Under the pieces are notes generated by a model. That model did no database searches. It was not told where the DNA came from and was given only the letters and a program-made list of their open reading frames with translations. Of a stretch of 64,000 bases of DNA, positions 43,762 to 54,098 are shown one piece after another. Position numbers and translations under genes: made by a program. The number at the start of each line of letters is the position of its first letter. Position 1 is the stretch's first letter. The DNA is from Narthecium ossifragum (lineage: Eukaryota > Streptophyta > Magnoliopsida > Dioscoreales > Nartheciaceae): the NCBI GenBank assembly GCA_963920575.1, contig OY986971.1, forward strand, positions 10,542,779-10,606,778, given 5' to 3'.

Positions 43762-44870
43762 ACTCCCCCCAACCAACTTATTGCTAGTCTTTAGCAATTT
43801 TAAACGCATAAAATATAACTAAACACACCAACGGTCTAAGGTTATAGACAAGCATAATAAGAGTTCTACCTTGTCAAGTCAATAGTGTTCTATATAGTAC
43901 AGAATACGAAAACGTCCTATACTCATACACATGCTACTAACGCATGAAATTAACTTCTACACTTCAAATATGCTAATCACCATCCAGACAAACACATGTG
44001 ACGTGACAAATAAAATTTACATACAGAAACAACTTCTACCCACCATTGGTCCAAACACACCACTATCTTCCGAACCAATCATCCAACCCTCGCATTTAAA
44101 CTACAGCATGCTTTTTTTTTCTTTTTGAACTATCAGTCACTTTGCCTTTTAACGCGAGCATTCTCCGCTTCTTGAGGCGTAGAGACCCGGTTACTTAGCA
44201 AAACACATAATAGTTTTTTTTAGCTGTCAGTTGTTCTACCTTTTTATGCGAGCTCCCCGCTTCCTGAGGCAAGAACACCCGGTTACTCAGTAGATCACTT
44301 AATAGTCATTTAGGCACAGCTTGTTCAAGCTCCAGAAATTTTTTTTTCTTGCATGCAATACTCAACATACTAGCTAAAGTTGAAATTATGGTCCAGATTA
44401 CAATAGCATGCTCATTCCTCTGTTGAGTATACTTGCCACTACACATAAAGTGTTCGTGTATGAATCACATGATGTTCTATCTTCAGGTTATCATACATGC
44501 AATCAATGTATAGGTCAATCCATGAGAAACAACATGTATTATAAGCATAAACATTTCAGCTCATGTATAATTTAACACTATTATACCCACAAGGTAGTAT
44601 GAATAAGGTCATGAATGTCTACACCCCCCAACCTAAAATCAACATTGTCCTCAATGTGTGCATCCTAAACAATAACATATGTAGGAGGTGGCTATCCAAA
44701 AATTCCATGTAAATGAGATACAAGATAGTTTAAATAAGAAAGAGGCCACCTGATAGAGTACGCGAACATCTCCTCAAGGATCCTCAAGGTAGTTGAAAAC
44801 CTAAAAGAAAAACAAAAAAGAAAGCATAAAACTGAAAATTGAAAACTAAAACTTAAAAACTGGTCACCTT
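43762..44870 (-). repeat. Family C element, 3' non-coding region
   Basis: On the minus strand this lies downstream of gag-protease and ends in a polypurine tract near 43764-43775 (plus strand ACTCCCCCCAACC). The expected family C 3' LTR is absent and a family A LTR adjoins instead. Two AGTAACCGGG units lie at 44137-44205 and 44224-44296. No open frame with a known domain was seen. Confidence 0.65.
44137..44296 (-). other. Duplicated AGTAACCGGG module, family C version
   Basis: Both units keep AGTAACCGGG, then GCCTCA, a GCGG block and TCGCGTTAAAAGG or TCGCATAAAAAGG. The order of conserved words is the same as in family A although the sequence between them differs. Confidence 0.55.
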
Positions 44871-44918
44871 GGTGGGTTGCCTCCCACCCAACGCTTTATT
44901 TAACGTCTAGGCAAGACG
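44871..44918 (-). other. Twin hairpin, family C version
   Basis: On the minus strand hairpin 1 is CGTCT, loop TGCCT, AGACG (44918-44904). Hairpin 2 is GGTGGG, AGGCAA, CCCACC (44888-44871), six pairs. It follows the protease stop within about 20 bases. The outer pair differs from family A in a compensated way. Confidence 0.6.
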
Positions 44919-44937
44919 TACTGCAAAGCCTTAAGGT

Positions 44938-45930
44938 TCAGCCAGGTTTGTATGGCTGTAATGCTTCAAACGGTTCGAAAACCTCATTTACTCTCTTATA
45001 ACTGTGCAAGTCATCCTTCACCATCGTCAAATCCACTTCCAATGTAGTCTTCACTTGCTCCTGCCTGAAATTAGAGAAGACCAATGAATCTACAACATCT
45101 ATTGAAAAACAATCAAAAGAGTTTGAAGGACAAGACATATACTCAAACACTTTAAATTCAACAGTTTCACCTAAAACTGTCATGCTGAGCTTACCATCCT
45201 TCACATTAATTATAGTTTCGGCTGTAGCCATGAATGGATGTCCCAGCAAAATAGGTAAATTTCTATCATTCAACGATTCATCATCCATATCCAATATCAC
45301 AAAATCAGCAGGGATAATTAACTTATCAACTTGTACTAAGATGTCTTCAACAATGCCTAATGGATACTTAATTGAACGATCTGCAAGTTGTAGAGACATA
45401 GTAGTAGGTTTTAATTTACCAACACCTAGCTGAAGGAAAGCAGAGTAAGGCATCAAATTAACACTAGCTCCTAAGTCAAGCATTGCCTCCCCTATTTTTG
45501 TATCACCAACAGTAATATTAATGTTAAAACTCCCTGGATCCTTAAGCTTGGGTGAAAGCTTCCTTTGTAGCACCGCGCTAGCCGTCTCTGAAACCATCAC
45601 CTTTTCATGAGATTCATAATTACGTTTAGAAGTACGTAATTCCTTGAAGAACTTTGGAAAGGCTGGCATTTTCCTAATCACATCAAGCAATGGTAAGTTC
45701 ACATTAACCTTAGATAAAATATCATAAATTTCAGAATATGACTTATTAATTTTTACTTTCTTCAAGCGCCCTAGAAAAGGAACTGGTGGCACATATGGTG
45801 GAGGATTGCTGTGATGAACCTCCGGATTTGAAATTGCTCTCTTTCCATGCTCAGAAGAAGAAGTGGCCAGCGGTGGCCTCTTCGAGGGCTCTTCCCTCTC
45901 GACTTCCTCAATTTTATCATCACTACACAT
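44938..45930 (-). CDS. Family C Gag-protease C-terminal part: aspartic protease
   Basis: This 330-codon frame carries PPYVPPVPFLGRLKK near residue 45, then YSEIYDILSKVNVNLPLLD. The protease has LDLGASVNLMPYS (intact catalytic Asp-Leu-Gly-Ala-Ser) near residues 155-170, LQLADRSIKYPLGIVEDI, IPADFVILD and LPILLGHPF. This is the Tat/Athila protease layout and it is better preserved than in A2. The frame stops without any RT and is followed by the twin hairpin, so the element is a gag-protease, non-autonomous form. The upstream gag lies in other frames. Confidence 0.82.
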   Translation of the reverse strand: MCSDDKIEEVEREEPSKRPPLATSSSEHGKRAISNPEVHHSNPPPYVPPVPFLGRLKKVKINKSYSEIYDILSKVNVNLPLLDVIRKMPAFPKFFKELRTSKRNYESHEKVMVSETASAVLQRKLSPKLKDPGSFNINITVGDTKIGEAMLDLGASVNLMPYSAFLQLGVGKLKPTTMSLQLADRSIKYPLGIVEDILVQVDKLIIPADFVILDMDDESLNDRNLPILLGHPFMATAETIINVKDGKLSMTVLGETVEFKVFEYMSCPSNSFDCFSIDVVDSLVFSNFRQEQVKTTLEVDLTMVKDDLHSYKRVNEVFEPFEALQPYKPG

Positions 45931-47242
45931 ATCAATAACTTCAGCATTAATATTATTATCAATTATCTTACCTGAATGAAGAACAGTAACTGCGTTGGCT
46001 TGCTCATGTTGGCTTGGAAATCTGCCTGGAACATGGGCTCATACAACATCTACAAGCTGTCCCAATTGAACTTCCAACTTCCCAATGGATGCTGCAACAT
46101 TCTTCAATGTTGCATCATGTCGAGCAATGGCCAAATCTTGTGGTTCCATCCTCGAGTCTATTTTCTACATAAAAGCTAACATAGTTGCTTCCAAAGACGA
46201 CTTAACAGGTGGGTTAGATTGATTAGTCGAAGGCATACTAGCATTAGCAGTATTTTTCCATGAAAAATTCGGATGATCCCTCCAACCAGGATTATAAGTA
46301 TTTGCATAAGGATCAAATCTAGGTCTCGGGTTATAAGCATTCATCAAATTAGCTTGTTCTTGCACATATTCAGGAAATTCACCACCAGAAGGACATGAAT
46401 CAAACCTATGACCAATAAAATTGCAAATTGAACACACCTCAACTTGTTTTGCTTGTGTGGACATCATCGCGTCTATCTTCTTATTGAGGGCTGCAATCTG
46501 CCTTGCCAGGTCATCGTTCTGGTTTAGCTCATAGACGCCTCTCGCCTTATTCCTTATGTCCCTCTGCTACGAGTTAGATCCCAACATCTCATAAATCTCA
46601 TATGCCTCTGAGGGTGTCCTTTTGAACATCGCTCCACCTACAGCATTATCTGCCATAGTCTGACAAGAAAGATTTAGTCCATCATAAAAATATTGCATCT
46701 GATTTTTTAAAGAATAATTATGATGGGGGCATTGCATCAAAAGCCTCTTAAATCTATCCCATGCTTCATGGAGTGGTTCTCCATCAGCTTGCTGAAAATT
46801 TGAAATTTGCCTTCTCAAGTTAGTAATCATGGCATGAAAATAAAATTTGCTAACAAACTTGTTATAAATTGCATCCCAAGTAGTGAGTGATCCAGGAGGC
46901 AACGACATCAGCCATCTCTTTGCTTTATCCTTTAGGGTGTAAGGAAAACATCGCATCCTCAGTTGATTTTCAGTAATGCCACCTAGAGGAAAAGTCTGAA
47001 TAGTAGCATAATAATCTTTCACAAACGTTAGTGCATCTTCAGAAGGTAAACCATGAAATTCAAGAAGCATAGAAAAATGTAGATTTTTTAAGTTCAAAAT
47101 TCCAAGCCTCTTTAGGTAACGTGATGCATGAAGGTGAGGTAGAAATAGTAGGCCTCACGTACTCCTCCAAAGGACGTACATTGTTATTAAGCTCCATCTC
47201 CTCTTGTTCCTCCTCTTGAACTCCTAGATCTGATGTGGGCAT
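45931..47242 (-). pseudogene. Family C gag: capsid, zinc knuckle and coiled-coil tail
   Basis: The N-terminus is at 47060-47242 with an acidic EEEQEEMELNNN stretch. A frameshift near 47095 leads to the capsid core at 46567-47097 with EFHGLPSEDA, LKDKAKRWLMSLPPGSLTTW and HEAWDRFKRLLMQCPHH. A stop near 46567 is followed by the zinc knuckle CSICNFIGHRFDSC and EFPEYVQEQANLMNAYNPRPR at 46165-46467. A decayed tail with a degenerate VQLGQL-like block bridges to the protease. T2 is inserted upstream at 47263. Only a few lesions are present. Confidence 0.8.
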
Positions 47243-47262
47243 GCTATCTTTGTTAGATCTCT

Positions 47263-49699
47263 TGTCACACCTCGACCCAAAAAACCCATCCAGGACGGGG
47301 CGTGAGAGGTCCTATCTCTATTCATCTTCAATTGGCCCGATACAAATGCGGAAAGACGGATAAATTTAAACAAATTATAATCCAGAGGTAAACAGATATT
47401 CAATTCATATAACATCAGTTGTACTATTCAATATTTGATACAAAATCTTCCAAGGATAGATATAATACATAATTCCAAAAGTCCTCGAAGTTTTTACAAC
47501 GTATATATTATCAAAAAGGTACAACAATTTTATCCTCCAGCAAAACCTCAAGCACCCCTGGATGCACTCGCGCCGCCAAAGGCCGATCCCGCCGGCTCTA
47601 TAGAAGAAGAATTGCCGCCTGTACCTGCAAACGCGGCCCGGGTAGGAGTGAGCGATAAGCTCAGTAGGGTTCTACTCTACGGCACACAAAAGGGAGGAAA
47701 ACAACAACAGTGTTGTCTCCCCGTCAAGTCTAAGGAATGCCACGAGGTTCTACAACCCCTGCCGACTACCCCAAGGATCCTACTCTTCTCAACCGACCAC
47801 GCTGGGATACATCAACTAAACACACTGGGAGGAAACAGAGGACCAGAACCAGTAGGATCACCCTTATCCAGCAGGAAGCCAGTACCTGGGGACCATGTCA
47901 GGGGCACCGACAACCATCCTTAGCCCTTGGCCTTGGGAGACCAACACGACCTCTAAACCTCAAACACTAATCAAAGCCAGCTATCGCAAAAATCCTCAAC
48001 AACAAGAGATTCGATTATACAATCACACCCTAAACCTGACTACCCAGACATGGCCCTAAAGCTAGATCCGAGCTACCCGAGAGCCTCGGATCGGCGACCA
48101 AACCATCGCCCGCCTAACCTCAAATGCCTCTAATGCATACAATGCATGAATCTATACAAACATCTACCCTAGATGTCTCTATCTGCCACAACATCAGTTA
48201 TAGATTCAAAAGATATACAATAGCCCTCGGCACTCGCCGGCAAGAGGCTAAGGTTCCACAATTCCTCATTAGCTAGCACTAGCTAGCTAATGGTTAGGCA
48301 ATCAACTAAGCATTTAACTACAATAATCAAACATGTATTAAATGCAAACGAAACCATAGATTTGCCCAAAAAGGAAAATTACTCGAATCGATCCTCAAAC
48401 TCGATAGAAATCCTATGAAAACCTCATAAAATCCACATGCATGCTTTCCAACAAGTTTAGATATCAATCACAAATCAAATCCATCCAAGAAAGGCAAAAA
48501 AACCATGTTCAAGGGCCCATGGTCGATGCGACGATCGATCCAACGGTCGACCGTGAGGCCACGGTCGATGTCACGGTCGATGCCACGGTCGACCGTGAGG
48601 CCAAAACGAGGAAAACCACATGGGCGACGGTCGATCGGCCCATCGACCGTGGGAAGCCCAAAACGAGACAGAGCCTCACAGACGATGTGATGGTCGATCC
48701 GACGGTCAACCGTGAGGCGGGATGAAAAAGGGAGGAAGCCACGGTCGATCGGTTCATCGACCATGGGAGCCCAAAATCCCGACAGAGCCTGACGGATGAT
48801 GCGACGGTCGATCCGACGATCGACCGTCAGGCCCAGAAAGAGCGTATCAACACTTGACGGTCGATGCACCGATCGACCGTCGAGCCTTAGGCACAGTTCA
48901 TCAGAACAGTGCCGGAAATCCAATTACTTGGATTTCAAGGATCAAATCTTGTTGGAAAACAATGAGATTTTGCAAGCATGCGTAATTAATGATGGGGAAT
49001 CCAATGGTGCAAAGAAATCATATTTTTTATGGTTAAATCTCCTTTCTAGGTCAAAATGGATGAAAATTGACAAAACGGTGATAATACGGAAACCAGCCGT
49101 TAAAATACCGAAATCGCAACGTAGGAATACTGGAAACGTGCTACACTACATGTGCTACAAGCTAGACAACATTCTAACATGTATTCCTACAACGAAAAGG
49201 CATAAAACCTATCCTAGGAGAACCCGATCACGAGATCGAGGTAGAAACACCTATTTGGGCAAGTAGGGCAGCTCCTCCACCGAACCCTCAACTCCGATCG
49301 CCGGAAGCCGCTCCTCGAAATCCGCGATCCAAAGCCCTAGCACACAGTCGAAGGAGAGAGAGAGAAAACGACAGGAGGAGAGAAAGAGAGAGAGAGAAAG
49401 GGACAGGGCTTATATAGAGATGCAGATCGATCTCAATCATCCGATTCGATCTTTCCCGATCGAGCTCCGATCCTCCGATCGGACGCACCCTAGAGATTCT
49501 AATCAAACACATACATCAATCTAAGGCAGTGTGTCGAACGCGGGTGTGAAACTGACCACCAGGGGCATATTTACCAAAATGCCCCTGGGCCCGAAACAGC
49601 CATACGATCGCCCGATAGTACCCGACGCGGAATCGAATCAACAGGAAAACGACCCTCGACCCACGCGGTCGAGCCAGGTCAGAGGGACAGGCCCTCACA
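47263..49699 (-). repeat. T2 3' LTR (2437 bp)
   Basis: It belongs to the same LTR subtype as 58148-60625. It contains an array of CGGTCGAC / CGATCGAC palindromic words at about 48520-48890 and a GAGA-type tract at 49345-49405. The upstream priming region on the minus strand is a decayed TTTTTAAGGTTGTTAGGT. Open frames in the array are artefacts of the repeats. Confidence 0.9.
49409..49417 (-). promoter_or_regulatory. Putative TATA box in T2 3' LTR
   Basis: The minus strand reads CTATATAAG about 285 bases into the LTR, followed by a CT-rich stretch, a usual plant core promoter arrangement. The same element lies in the 5' LTR at 57038-57046. Confidence 0.55.
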
Positions 49700-49874
49700 A
49701 CCTAACAACCTTAAAAAGAATTTCATCCCGAAATTCAAGGTTGAAGCCAGGGAAAAAGAAACAACTAGGCCTACCTGCACAAACAAGGCTACAACTAGGG
49801 GCGCCAACGCCCACAATAAGAAATATACCTGAAGAGTTGAACAGTCAGGGAAACTCCCGACGCATGCGATCCTC

Positions 49875-50726
49875 TCACTCCCATGTCAGACTCTCTGCAC
49901 TGCCATGCCTCCATCTGACCATGACCAAAGGTAACGACCTGCCTCTGAGCACGTGATCCCGTCTATCCAAGATCTGCTCTGGCGGCTTTATGTAGGTGGC
50001 GTCCTCCTCCATCTCAATGTCGTCGTGTCTGATCACGTGAGAAGGATCCGGAATATACTTCCTCAGCATAGATACATGGAAGGTAGGGTGAACCGCTGAC
50101 ATGTGCGGAGGTAGAGCTAACTGGTAGGCGACTGCTCCAATGCGCCTGACGATCTCAAAAGGGCCAGTGAACCTCGGCGCTAGCTTGCCCCTGCTACCAA
50201 ACCTGATCGACCCTCTGCGCGGGGACACCTTCAGTAGCACTCTGTCGCCAACTGCGAACTCCAGGGGTCGTTGCCTGCGGTCTGCGTAGCTCTTCTGCCG
50301 ACTCTCTGCTGTCAGAAGCCTCTACCTGATCTGAGCTAACCTCTCTGACGACTGTCTGATGATGTCTGGACCGGTAAGGGACGCCTCCCCAACCTCTGTC
50401 CAACACACGGGTGAGCGACACGGTCTGCCGTACAACGTCTCAAATGGTGCAAAACCCAAACTGGCCTGAAAACTGTTGTTGTAGACAAACTCCACCAAAG
50501 TCACGTGCTGCTCCCAAGTACCTCTAGCGTCAAGCACACATGCTCTGAGCATGTCCTCCAAGATCTGGATAGTCCGCTCTGACTGTCCGTCTGTCTGAGG
50601 GTGGAAAGCTGTGCTGAACGTCAGTGTTGTCCCCAAGGAGTCCTGGAAGCTGCTCCAGAACCTGCCGGTGAATCTGGGATCTTTGTCTAACACTATTGAC
50701 ACTTGGATGCCGTGCAGTCGTACCAC
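49875..50726 (-). pseudogene. T2 integrase core end, C-terminus and chromodomain
   Basis: The segment 50322-50726 holds SIVLDKDPRF (second catalytic Asp), DGQSERTIQ (Glu), EFVYNNSFQ and FETLYGRPCRS. A frame change near 50322-50240 leads to GKLAPRFTGPFEIV and SAVHPTFHVSMLRKY. The chromodomain follows, with PEQILDRRDHVLRGRSLPLV, WRHG and LTWE, and the frame ends at 49875. A TAG (plus strand 50727-50729) divides this from the first part of the integrase. Confidence 0.86.
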
Positions 50727-52190
50727 CTAGTCAATGTACCTCTGGCTCAGTCTTGCAATTGGATCTGTCTTCCTCATGGGGAGGAAATGAGCCGATTTGG
50801 TCAGTTGATCGACAATGACCCAAATCGCATCATTCCCCCTCGGTGTCCTGGGTAGACCGGTGACGAAGTCCATCGCTATATGTTCCCACTTCCACTCTGG
50901 CACTGGAAGTGGCTGCAGCAAATCTGGGGTCCGTCTGTGCTCTGCCTTCACCTTCTGACAGGTGAGGCATCTGGAAACAAACTCAGCTACTGACCTCTTC
51001 ATCCCGCACCACCAGAACTGTCGGCGTAGGTCGTGGTAGATCTTGGTGCTCCCGGGGTGAACGGCGAAACAGGAGTGATGGAACTCGTGAAGGATGTCCT
51101 CTTGCAACGCCGGGTCTGCTATAACTGCAACTCTGCCCCTGAAGAGTACACCGCTGTCTACCGACATTGTCCAGCCCTCAATTGCATGCTCGGTGCCGAC
51201 TGCAGCACGGGTCTCTACGAGCTCTGGGTCTCCAGCCTGTGCCTCGATCACTCTGGCCAAAAGAACTGGAATGCTGCAAACAGCATAGAGGAAACCACCT
51301 GTCGCCCGGTCCTCAAAGTCAAGCCCAAACTGACTGACTGTCTCCAGCATCTGCCACTGCCGAACTGACACTGCTGCCAAGGTCACCCGACTGTCTCTGG
51401 TCTGCCTGCTGAGAGCGTCTGCTACGACATTTGCCTTACCAGGGTGGTAATGCAACTCGAAGTCGTAGTCCTCTAGAAGCTCTATCCATCGCCGCTGCCT
51501 GAGGTTGAGGTCACGCTGGGTAAACACGTGCCTCAAACTCTTATGATCAGAGTACACCGAGAACCGCTCACCGTAGAGGTAGTGCCGCCACGTCTTCAGA
51601 GCGAAGACAATCGCTGCAAGCTCGAGATCGTGGACTGGATAGTTCCTCTCATGGGTCTTCAGCTGCCTAGAACCGTAGGCCACCACATGGCCCTCCTGCA
51701 TAAGCACACAACCTAGACCCTCCCCACTAGCGTCGCAAAAGACACTGTAGCCGTCGCCCCGCTCTGGAACTATAAGGATCGGTGCACTCGTCAGTCTGGT
51801 CCTCAACTGGACGAAAGCCTGCTCGCACGCCTCGTCCCAAACAAATGGGACCGCCTTCTGTGTCAACCTGGTCAGCGGCCCTGCAACCCTGGAGAAGTCC
51901 AGCACGAACCTCCTGTAGTAACCCGCCAAGCCGAGGAAGCTGTGGACCTCGAACACTGTCGTCGGTCTCTGCCACTGTAGCACTGCCTCGATCTTGGCTG
52001 GATCAACTGAAATGCCTGCCGCTGACACCAAGTACCCCAGAAACTGTACCTCAGGAAGCCAGAACTCACATTTGGAGGCTTTGGCATATAGCCTATGCCC
52101 CCTCATCAACTGCAACACTGTCCTCAGATGCTGCTCGTGCTCCTCCGCAGTACGTGAGTAGACTAGGATGTCGTCGATGAAAACCACCAC
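50727..52190 (-). pseudogene. T2 RT end, RNase H and integrase N-terminus (487 codons open)
   Basis: This is the longest open pol segment in the window. It starts in the RT catalytic box [12 protein letters not shown], then [16 protein letters not shown] and the thumb region [16 protein letters not shown]. RNase H has [30 protein letters not shown] and [15 protein letters not shown]. The integrase zinc-binding part has [17 protein letters not shown] and CLTCQK, and the first catalytic Asp lies in MDFVTGLP. It ends at TAG 50727-50729 in place of a codon between YID and VVRLHG. Confidence 0.9.
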
Positions 52191-52208
52191 GAACTGATCT
52201 AAGTACGG

Positions 52209-52949
52209 TCAGAAGACCCTCTGCATCAGATCCATGAACGCCACTGGTGTGTTCGTCAAGCTGAACGGCATCACCGTGAACTCGTACAAACCGTACCTCG
52301 TACGGAAAGCCGTCTTCGGGATGTCGCAATCCCGAATCCTCAACTGGTGATAGCCGGTACGGAGATCGATCTTCGAAAAGACCGAAGAGCCTCGGAGTTG
52401 GTCGAACAAGTCATCGATCCTCGGCATCGGATACTTGTTCTTCACCGTCACCCTGCTCAGCTTCCTGTAATCAATGCAAAGACGAAGCGTACCATCCTTC
52501 TTCTTTTCAAACAACACAGGAGCTGCCCGAGGTGACGTGCTGGGACGGATGAAACCTCTGCCAATCAACCCGTCCAGCTGGACCCTCAGCTCCCTCTGCT
52601 CTGCTGGTGCCATCCTGAAAGCTGGCAGAGAGATCGGCCCGGTACCCAGTACAAGATCTATCTGGAAGTCTACTGCTATGGAAGGAGGAAGGCCAGGTAG
52701 CTCGTCTAGAAAGACGTCAGCAAACTCACAAACTACTGCAGGCAAACTGCTCTCTCGACTACCCTCTGTAGCGAACAAGGAAAGGCGCGCCAGTAAAGCT
52801 GACAACTGGCCCTCGCGCCTGGGAAGACAAGCACACATGAGGGAATTGGCCGACTGGTGATCCCCCAACAGAACAAAACGAGCGCCCTCAGGTGTCCAAG
52901 CAGTCACCCTGCGACGGCCACAGTCGATGACGGCTCGGTATGAAGTCAG
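52209..52949 (-). pseudogene. T2 protease-RT linker and RT fingers/palm
   Basis: It contains [68 protein letters not shown] and [44 protein letters not shown] and [12 protein letters not shown] follow. A stop just after LMQRVF (near 52209) breaks the frame before the FIDD box. Confidence 0.87.
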
Positions 52950-53250
52950 TTAATCCATACCGAGAATCACGTCGAACCCGACCAAGTCTAGCACCCGAAG
53001 GTCTAGAAAGACACGGAAGCCCCCAACCTCCAACTCGCAAGAACGACAGATAAGCTCAACACTAGCTCCTCCGCCGACCGGTGTGTCTAAGTGCAGTGTG
53101 GCTCCAAGTGGCTCAGTCTCTAGCCCTAGCGATGCCACACAATCGCTAGCTACAAAGGAATGAGACTCCCCAGAATCTCTCAGAACATCTACAAATGAAC
53201 TGAAAAGCTGAAAGGTACCTCTGAGAACAGGAGGGTCAACTAGGGCTGGT
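52950..53250 (-). pseudogene. T2 aspartic protease
   Basis: The active site near 53170-53185 reads LRDSGESHS where the family has LIDSGASHS, so Ala after Gly became Glu while the Asp is kept. The second half, VFLDLRVLDLVGFDVILGMD, is open at 52950-53138. A TAA replaces the Trp codon of GMDWL. Confidence 0.75.
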
Positions 53251-54098
53251 CGAAGAGCTAAAGTCTGCTGGGGTGGCGGATACTGGTAGGGCTGAAAAGG
53301 TGGCTGAACGAAGTCTGGGTACTCGCGGTCTGGAAGTGCGTAAACTCACCCTCTGGGTCTGCATCGACCTCCACCACGACCTCTGCCTCTCCCAGCTCCT
53401 GGTGTCCGCCAACCTCCGCACGAACGAACTGTGCCCTCAACGTCGGACAGTCTCGACGAAAGTGCCCGGTCTGCCGGCACTCGAAGCACACAGGAGGTCC
53501 AAGCGCTAGCCGCTGGCTCTGGCCTCCTCCGGACGTCTGCCCCTGAGGCCCAGCAGGAAGAAGTGGCTGGCCTCCCTGCCTGGGCTGCTGCTGGTACTGG
53601 GGTGGGTGACGCTGGTATGGCTGCCGGTGTCGTGAATACCTCTGCCGCTGCTTCCACGAACCTCCCCTGCCCTGAGCTACTCTCTGTGGCTGTCCTCAGC
53701 CACTGGTACTCGCAGACGACGCAGGCTAGACTGCCCTGGGCCCCGGCTCCTGCAACTGAGCCTCATTGCCAAGGCACAGTCCAACACCTCTGCGTACGTG
53801 CTAGCGCTGAGCCGCGATCAGCCGCCTGAGCTCGGGCCTAAACCCCCACTGGAACTGCTCAGCTCTGGCAAGAGGGTCCTCCGACACCGCTCCAGAAAAT
53901 CTGGCAAGTCTGGTGAACCTAGCAGCGTACTGCACTACCGACTGAGTACAATGAGAAAGGGTCTAGTACTCACAGACAAGGGCCGAGCGTGCACTGCGGG
54001 GAAAGAACGCACCAAGAAACGACGAACGAAACACGGCCCACAATGGGTCACTCCCGTCCCTGGCGGCCTGAAAAGAGCGCCATCAGTCCAAAGCGTCC
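53251..54098 (-). pseudogene. T2 gag, 3' part: capsid end and zinc knuckle
   Basis: It lies left of the nested solo LTR and continues the capsid core, with a TGA at 54083-54085 just after GDALD. A Pro/Ala/Gln-rich stretch precedes the zinc knuckle CFECRQTGHFRRDC near 53450-53490 and an Arg/Gly-rich tail. Several frames are used. Confidence 0.75.

Noticed and set aside
48520..48890. Possible CRISPR array
   Set aside because: The repeats are short palindromic words with irregular spacing and no unique spacers of constant length, in a plant LTR.
48441..48923. Frames with repeated VDRPIDR or TVDATVD peptides
   Set aside because: They are translations of the CGGTCGAC palindrome array in the T2 LTR on both strands, not a repeat protein.
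50727..52907. Endogenous pararetrovirus (caulimovirus-like) as the source of RT
   Set aside because: RT-RNaseH is followed by a DDE integrase and chromodomain and is bounded by LTRs with TSDs, so it is a Ty3/gypsy element.
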